From Strix aluco (Eukaryota > Chordata > Aves > Strigiformes > Strigidae): a stretch of DNA of 64,000 nucleotides. The notes beneath the pieces are model-generated. The model ran no database searches and had not been told where the DNA came from. It saw nothing but the letters and a program-made list of their open reading frames with translations. Where the stretch lies: NCBI RefSeq assembly GCF_031877795.1, contig NC_133943.1, positions 11,463,001-11,527,000 of the forward strand, written 5' to 3'. The stretch's first letter is position 1. Every line of letters starts with the position of its first letter. The position numbers were made by a program, and so were the translations under genes. Below are positions 56,994-64,000 of this stretch, one piece after another.

Positions 56994-59900
56994 CTGGAAT
57001 GTACAGAGAGAGGAAACAGGTTTGTCAGTGATGAGGGAAACTTTTACGCAGCTTGAAACTGGGGGGAAGGATATTATTGCCTACTGCTAGTGTATTTTCT
57101 GGAAGCATAGTAAGAACTGGGTAACAGTACTGGGGACATAATTACATGACAATAATTCAGGAAAACCATTCCCTACAGTGGAATAACTTAGTGCTATCCT
57201 GAACTCATCATAGCCTGAGCCAATCATAAATCCCAGCCCCTAAGAACCTACAGTAGGAATGCTGTTCCTTTCTGGGCTAAACTCCACCTAACAAAGCTTT
57301 CTAGAAGCTCTGTGTTGCTCATATCTTCCCACTACTGTTTTCTATTATAAATAACACGGCCTTGTAGTCTTTTCCCTGTTTCACAAGATACAGCATTTGC
57401 AAACAGGCAAAAGACACTTAAATAGCATGTGAAGGACAGTGACTAACAGAGAAACCTAGCTACCAGTGACACCTACAGCTAAGTCTGTCTAACACTTTCC
57501 ATTACAAGGGCTGCTTACAAAAGCACTGCCAACTTAACTCTCTGTGGGCCAAAGTTTTCCATGCAAGATGTCTCGGATTGCGTTATTTAAACACTAGTAA
57601 AAACATATTTTCAAGAATAGCGTTAGGGAAAAAATTAATGTCCTGATTAGTGTTAACAGTCTACTTCAGTTCTCAAGTGCTAGAAAAATGCAAAAGTATT
57701 CTGACATGTCAAACTGAAGGTACTTTGGCTTGAAGCACCCAAAATCAGGGGGCACCAGTTACGGAGTCTGCAATATGTTGCTTCAATTCCCTTATCTACA
57801 AAGAGGGGACAATGCTAAACTTGCCTCCCAGGGAAACTGCAAAGGAAAACACATTTGAAGGGTTCAATACCAGGACAATAGCTGTCTCAGAGTCCTGGTG
57901 GAAACATAGGACTTGTACTCAGGACTGGGTTAATACAGACCTCCTGCTAGTAACAAGGCAGCAATCAAATAGGGTAGGATGGGAAGAAATGCTGCTCAGA
58001 GGGTGTCACCCCACCTGGGGCACTGCACAAGGCAGGGTTCACATGGGAAGTACAATACACGATAAGGCAACCTAATAACATTTAACAGCCAAGTTATAAT
58101 TACACAGGAGCTGGCATTTCCTAACTCCCACATTTTTGACTTTAAAACTGTGATGTTCTTTTAATTTGGTCTTTTACATTGTGTAGGATTAGGTGGCTCT
58201 GAGAATAAGAGACACCAGGTCTGTGAGAAGGGGACAAGATACAGAGCTTATCTCCTGAGAAGGGCCTGCCTGGGAAAAGGGGGATTTTGCTGTGAGCTAG
58301 AAGCCAAGAGAGAGAGGGGAACCCAAAATCACTAAGCCGATGTAGCAGGGTATCAGGAAAATGCAATACAACTGACAGAGGGAAACCGGTGCAACACCAG
58401 ACCTACCGTGCCATGTCTCTTCTCCCACACAGCACTACACCCCATGGGCAAAGTTACAGACAAAAGAGTAACAATAACAGCAGCAGCGTTCAGCTTGGCA
58501 GGGAGTTAGCAGTGGCAACAGAACAAACAGTTCATTAATGGTGAGCAAAGGCAACAAGAAGTAAAGCACTCATTTACATGTGTATTTATAACCAGGATAT
58601 ATGCGTTTAGTGAGCTGGGTGAAATGAGGAGCTGCAGTAAACGTGGCTTTTGCAGGACAGTTGGCATTCCAGCAGATAAAGATGTCAAAATCCCGAGTAC
58701 CAGCCTGAGGCAAAGTTTGTATTTTTAGGGGCCAAGTCTAGTTCCTGCCCCCTGTGCCCCCCTCCTTGTTATCCCTTGAAGCATGACGCAGGGTGACTTT
58801 TCAGGGAAAATGACCGCAATGGAGTTGGGTTATTTCAGTCCACAGCACCTCAGCTGACAGGAGATGTTACACCGCAAATAACAGAAAACCCATCCAACAC
58901 TAAGATTTTGCATCATATGGTAGGAAAATCTGATTTCAGTGCAGCAGTGCAAGGAGGTGGGGAATAGAAAAAAATATAAATTCATCTGCACAGCTCTGTA
59001 CTGCTGAGTGTTTATGAGTCACACACACCTGGCATTCGCTTGGAGCCTGCATCCCAGCACGCACACAGCCCTCTTGTTTCATTGTGACAAAAAAAAGGCA
59101 GCACCAGGGTTGGGCTCTGGGTCAGCACAGAAGCTGCACCACTGTGTTTCTTTATCATCACAGTTCTAATACGTATGGAGCTTTGCTCCCTAGCAGCACT
59201 GAAGGAAGATAGGCATCATGCACTTTTTTATATTTAATGGAGTTTTATACTGTGAATGATCTGCATTTGGCTCGATGAGGTTACAGTTTAACTCGGGCAC
59301 AACCATTAAAGGAGGAAGGAAAAGAAATACAGAAGTGTAATAATTACAGCAGTGAGAGACCATGCAATCTGGGGTACGAACGAGGGGTTTGAACAGAATA
59401 TGATTATAGGATAGCAGCTGGGATGCAGGCTGAAGTCTAAAGGAAAACAGAATCACAGAATCATCTAGGCTGGAAAAGACCTTGAAGGTCCAACCATTAA
59501 CCTAACTCTGACCATTCTCAACTACACCATATCCCTAAGCGCTAAAACAAGTGGAGACGTAAGAGGAGGCAAGGCTGCAAGCAAGATGACAGAAAGGGAA
59601 GTGTCAGATATGTGACTGTGGACCTCTGGGATGTCTTAAAATCTAAAAATTACTTTTAAGGACAGAAGGGACCAGTAGGATCTTCAGGTAATTCCTAGTA
59701 AAGTAATCCCACCCAGAGATTTCTGGCTGACCTGCAGCACATCTTGTAGAACAACACTGCATTGGTTTTAAAAATGCCACGGGACTGAGTCTATGATACT
59801 CATTGGTAACAGGTCCCATGGCTGAAATATCCCCCCCCATTATTTCCATTTTTTCACACTTAGAGGGCAGATGAGTCCTCTCATATCAGGAAAAAAAAAT

Positions 59901-62900
59901 AATCTTTTCTTTGGATTTTGAACGCTTCAGCAGAACTTTGTCTTGTTTTCTGCCTGCTCTCCCCTCCTAGCCACTAGACTGACCTCATGATAAAACCTTC
60001 TTTCAGTTTGGCCACTTAAAGGAACTCATAAATTTTCAGCAGTGAAACTCTACCCCTTGCTCCATAACCTCAAACACGAGGTCATGAATGGTTTCTCTTT
60101 ATGGGGAGATGCCTTGATTTTAAGCAGTACAGTTTAACAGGCAAAACCTACTATTTTAACAGGCAAAAACACTATGCCAAGTGTCTGTGGTTAACCCCAG
60201 GATCCATGGCAAATTCACAGCACAGTGACAGTGGCAGCACTGACCCACAAGCAATACAGAATCTTATTTAGTACTGAATTTTTTGAAGTGTGACATGTAA
60301 AGTAGAAATCTATGCTAAACCAAATGCCTTTTGTCCTGCACAGGAAGCACCTCTCACATGATACAGAAAATTAGGATAATTCTTCATATCACAAAAACCC
60401 AAGGAGCAGGCATGAGTTAGAGTGGGTCTGTTTGGAACACAGAAGACCTAGGAACACTGCTACGGTGCTATAATGCTGCTCTTGGCAGTGCTGAAGTTTT
60501 TGGGGGGCAAACTCATTACTAACAAAGAGCATCAGATAACCTTCTACCAGCAGAATGTGATTCCTTTGGCTCTCTGCTGAACAGCTAACACCCCTCTATC
60601 ATCTGATCCCTCCACATTGGATTGTTCCTCCACAGTGTATCCTTCCCTCCAACATTGACACTGTTTCCCCCCTAAAGTCTCTTTCAAGCCCACAGGATCC
60701 TCCCACATGCCCAGGACACATTTAAATTTACTGAAAGTCACATGGGTGCCCTAGTAAACAATCTGCTCACTAAAAAGAGTCACAGGTGATCCCTCCCTAC
60801 CCCAGAGCCCCTCTTGTGGTTTTTTAATTAAGCAGCTACTGCTCAGAAAAAGCAGCTGCTTTCATGGCCAGCCTCATTCGGCAATGACTCCAGATGCCCC
60901 AGCACAATCTCTGTCTGGACTTCAGCCCAGTGCTGATCATCACTAACTGGTTTCCAGAACAACTGTGATGCAAAAGGCCACGCTAGAGATACAGGAAGGG
61001 GCTAAAGCAGTGGAAAGGACAACGGAACAGATCGTGTAATCAAAACAGGGCAAGGAAACCTAGGACAAAGGCTGTTTTGATCCTCTGCAGCACTGCTCCC
61101 TCCCCCCAACCTTTTCAATGCCACCTTGAATGCTGTAAAGCTTTAAGTGTAGCACATACACAGCCAGAGCTACCTCACTGTGAAACATTCCCAGCCTAAA
61201 TGAGATCAAGAGCAGGGTCATCTGTACCAGGGCCAGATGGCCCAGACTGATAGCCACAAAACAGCATCTGTAACAAGGATCTGCCTCTAAGTCAGCCACG
61301 TCTGACAAGGGTCTGGCACACCTGTCTGACGTAGTGTGGAACAGCTACTGCAGATACCAGCGTCACCCACATGTCCCCATAGGAAGGACGTTCAATTGGA
61401 ACGGCCCCAAGTGAGCTGCTTGAGACGACAGCCATTTGTAAGACCAAAGAAAGTAGACAAAAATCAATTGTAAAACTCTTCTTCAGCAGTCCAGCAGCCA
61501 GCACATGCCTGGTTAACTTTACAGATAGAATGGGGCTGGGGCCATCTCAAATCATTGTGGCAACCGGTGAGGAAAGCCTCTCCTGTGGACTCCTCATGTA
61601 AACTCTGAAGCATGGTATCAAATTCAACAAAGATGCTATTTATATGCATACAACGGCATATCAGCAGTAAATCAATGCCAGCAACGGACATGACAAAGAA
61701 TAATGCCAGCTATCAATCGTTTCCAAACACTGTTTCCTGTTAAAAACACCTCCACACCCTCACCCCCAACAAGATGCATAAGAAACCTATGAGAGCATAT
61801 TGTTAGGGAAAGAAGTAGAGGCAGTATGAGATGCCAAGTCATAAAATGCTGATGTTTGACGTTTTTCAGGATTCCGTCTTGAAACCAGACAGACTTGTTA
61901 AGAAGAGAATGTCTTAAACCACAACATTTAGATTTTGCTTCAAGTTCCTTTTCTTGGTATTTGTATGTCCTAGAGATCACACGCATTTCTGAAGTTAACT
62001 GAAGGGAACTTGGTGTTTATCAGAAGCTGCAAAATCAAGATCTTTAAGTGCAACACAGCCACACTGTTTATGTTACTTCCAGTGAAAATATCCAAACAGT
62101 TTAAAAATCAAAATCTGAGTCTTCATTCCAGCCAATTTATCAACTACTTTACATTCTGCCATGCCTCACTGGCACAGCAGACTGCAGCTTAAATTTTAAG
62201 CCAATTTTATGTCCACTCAGGACATGTTTTTTAAAGTTCTGGAAGATCTTTAAATAGCTCTTTGCCCAACTAGCAGTTTGGACAGTACAGTTTTGTTACA
62301 GATGCTGAGATCAGTACTGCAGGATGTTCTCTGGATAGATCAAAACAGAACTTGTCAGGAAAACACCTCTGGAATTTGATAATGCAGCTCTTCTCCACTT
62401 CTACCCAGGAGTAAATGCCTGGAACTGGCATACCCATATTAAGCCAAGCAGCAGCACTGAGTAAAACAACTGCCCTGCATTCTCTGCAAGTTAGATCTCA
62501 CCATTAGAGATGGTTTATTGCAGCATGCTTTACTGCATGTCACATTAGCTTTACTTCCAAGTTTCTGACATGCTGCAATAGTGCCCATCCTGCCTAGACA
62601 GAGTTTGGCAGTTCTGGAATAGGATAACTTTTTTTCTTTGTGTGTTTAGCTATTAAATCAAATTGTCAAGCATGGGGCTTACCAGCTATCTCACTTACAC
62701 TTCAGTACAATTGCGGTGATGTACTGCTTTATTTCAATCATGTCACAATGCTCTGAAGCAGAAACTCAATTCTTCTAGACAACAAAGGCTCAGAAGATAA
62801 ATGAAAGGCGGGCAGGAAAAGGGAGAATTAGAGGTTTAGAGTAACTCACCGACGTGATAAACCTGTACAAAGGCTGTCGCCTCTCTGTGTATTTCACTGT

Positions 62901-62972
62901 GATGGGGCTCAAATCATAACGAAACCAGATAGCTGGGATAATGCGGCCAGTGTGACTGTAGGCTACATACTC
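56886..62972 (-). CDS. ERGIC1: ERGIC1 (ERGIC-32), C-terminal part only
   Basis: Two coding exons on the minus strand, 62850-62972 and 56886-56993, give the last 76 residues. The earlier exons lie beyond 64000. ERGIC1 is a membrane protein of the ERV41/ERV46 family that cycles between ER, ERGIC and cis-Golgi and helps cargo transport. Visible: the end of the lumenal domain (EYVAYSHTGRIIPAIWFRYD, LSPITVKYTERRQPLYRF), the second membrane helix (ICAIIGGTFTVAGILDSCIF) and a short cytoplasmic tail ending KKIQLGKMQ. The junction is phase 0 and both borders are GT-AG. Only the final residue (Gln, His in human as I recall) and a Thr-to-Ser at the junction stand out. Its position next to RPL26L1 matches vertebrate synteny. 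Confidence 0.97.
57755..57860 (+). repeat. Probable MIR SINE fragment
   Basis: CAATTCCCTTATCTACAAAG, then GGGGACAATGCTAAACTTGC and CTCCCAGGG follow the MIR 3' region order, with many changes. Recognised by eye only. Confidence 0.45.
59449..59550 (-). repeat. CR1 LINE 3' end, antisense
   Basis: The plus strand reads AGAATCACAGAATCATCTAG, then GCTGGAAAAGACCTTGAAGG and TCCAACCATTAACC. This is the reverse complement of an avian CR1 terminus with its 8-bp end repeats, so the CR1 sense strand is minus. Confidence 0.9.
59649..59830 (-). repeat. Older CR1/L3-like LINE end
   Basis: TTTTAAGGACAGAAGGGACC, then AGTAGGATCTTCAGG resembles the widespread amniote CR1/L3 3' end in reverse orientation. It continues with decayed sequence through GGCTGACCTGCAGCACATC. 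Confidence 0.6.
62850..62972 (-). CDS. ERGIC1: ERGIC1 penultimate coding exon
   Basis: Forty-one codons, acceptor TTCTAG and donor GTGAGT. It encodes EYVAYSHTGRIIPAIWFRYD through RQPLYRFITS. Confidence 0.96.
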
Positions 62973-64000
62973 CTAGAAAAGAAAGTGGGATGAAAATGGC
63001 AGAAAATGTGAGCAATCTCATTCCAGATAGAGTGTCTGCAATAAAACTGCTTCTGTGGATCTGGCCCTTACTTTACTGTTTTTTACAGTAATGATCAGAC
63101 TGAAAGAAGCAAACAGTTAATTCCTGTATGACTGCCCACCCCAATCCTTATCAAATAGGAAAATAAGTTTCTTACAGTCTGATAATGATACAGCTGGGAA
63201 CAGAGAGTGATGGTGCTTACTCTCACCTTCATTCAAAGTTACAGAAGTAAATAAAAAGGCTGTCATTGATTTCTCTAGCTTAGATCTGCTCTATTTAAAT
63301 ACAAGCAGTCTCTAAGTGGTTGCAGGTGAAGTTTCTGTGCTGTTGGTATGTAAATTGTATACTAGGATATTCATCAAAGAAATGGAATTTAGTTTGCAAG
63401 AACCTGAAAATCCCTTCTTGTCCATGCACTCAGAATAGCAAGCAGCAGCTTCCATCTGTAAGGCCCCCCTCGCATTGGGATCAACAATGTGAATGCTTTG
63501 CTCAGTCAGTATGAATCACATAAAACCATGTTTAAAAATCATGCTGAAAGCCAAAATGAAACTGTATACAGAAAAATATTGGCAAAGATTCAAAAAATAT
63601 TCCAAGCTGGTTTGGGAGAGACATCTTCAGACTGCCAGTGATAATCTCCTTTAATCCATTTCTTTAGTAACAGGTACAGTGCAATCAATCAGCCACAGGC
63701 CAACACCCCAACAAGACATACTGCACAGTGCCAGTGTAGAACAGATACTAACTTAGTATCAAAAGTCACATCTTTTTGAGCTAATATTTTGTCTGTGCTC
63801 TCAGTGGAAATATGTATCAATTTTCAAGGATCAGGACATTTATCTTTGCAGACTGAAGAAAACTCAAAGAAAAGCAGGTTGGGGACTCTGCAATCCAATG
63901 AAAGCCATCAGCACTGGCATGGCACATGCTGCCTCTTTACCCAGCTGCTCCTCCCTTCCTTAGCCCTACGACATGCCTGCCAGCTCAGATGACCTCTTCT
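62973..64000 (-). other. ERGIC1 intron, cut by window end
   Basis: AT-rich intronic sequence upstream of the penultimate exon. The preceding ERGIC1 exon, expected to end in VANK, is not found before 64000. Confidence 0.6.

Larger units (their letters stand above)
56994..62849 (-). other. ERGIC1 last intron (5.9 kb)
   Basis: A long intron holding a probable MIR piece, a CR1 end and an older CR1/L3-like end. I see no further exon. The reading frame on either side is continuous with the family, so none is expected. Confidence 0.65.

Noticed and set aside
58142-61986. Open frames of 60-104 codons in the ERGIC1 last intron
   Set aside because: No family resemblance and no supporting splice pattern, and ERGIC1 is already continuous across the intron. 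They are chance frames.

Overview
This window is vertebrate nuclear DNA, almost certainly from a bird. The genes are split by GT-AG introns and have CpG-island promoters. The only recognisable interspersed repeats are a few CR1 LINE ends and worn MIR fragments. Five conserved genes sit head to tail in a compact block. The order BNIP1 - CREBRF - ATP6V0E1 - RPL26L1 - ERGIC1 matches human 5q35.1, but here it takes about 60 kb instead of a few hundred. I cannot name the species.

All five genes are on the minus strand, so transcription runs from high to low coordinates. Layout: BNIP1 (complete, 6 coding exons, 863-5192, 228 aa); an intergenic gap of about 0.9 kb; CREBRF (8 coding exons, 11977-23023, 638 aa, with a roughly 5.8 kb 3'UTR reaching about 6160 and a CpG-island promoter at about 30.5-32.6 kb); ATP6V0E1 (3 coding exons, 38515-46261, 81 aa, CpG island at about 45.6-46.6 kb); RPL26L1 (3 coding exons plus a non-coding TOP exon, 47692-51901, 145 aa); and the last two coding exons of ERGIC1 (56886-62972), whose start lies beyond 64000. 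Every exon was placed by reading the reverse complement, requiring AG/GT borders and checking that codon phase closes across each junction. All four complete genes give the length expected for the vertebrate family.

The genes do not form an operon, but several share a secretory or endomembrane theme. BNIP1/SEC20 is an ER SNARE, ERGIC1 is an ER-Golgi cargo cycling protein, ATP6V0E1 is a V-ATPase membrane subunit, and CREBRF regulates CREB3 and the nutrient/ER-stress response. RPL26L1 is a ribosomal protein. The remaining sequence is introns, UTRs and short intergenic DNA with simple-sequence tracts. I found no tRNA, rRNA, CRISPR array, intact transposon or viral gene.

I see no previously undescribed system. 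The points most worth a second look are regulatory: an apparently bidirectional CREBRF promoter with a perfect CLEAR-type palindrome, two CCAAT boxes and a TATA-like box facing the opposite way; a TCTCGCGAGA element just upstream of the RPL26L1 TOP start; a YY1-type site over the BNIP1 start codon; a short uORF in the likely CREBRF first exon; and a 9-nt coding piece that carries the CREBRF start codon.
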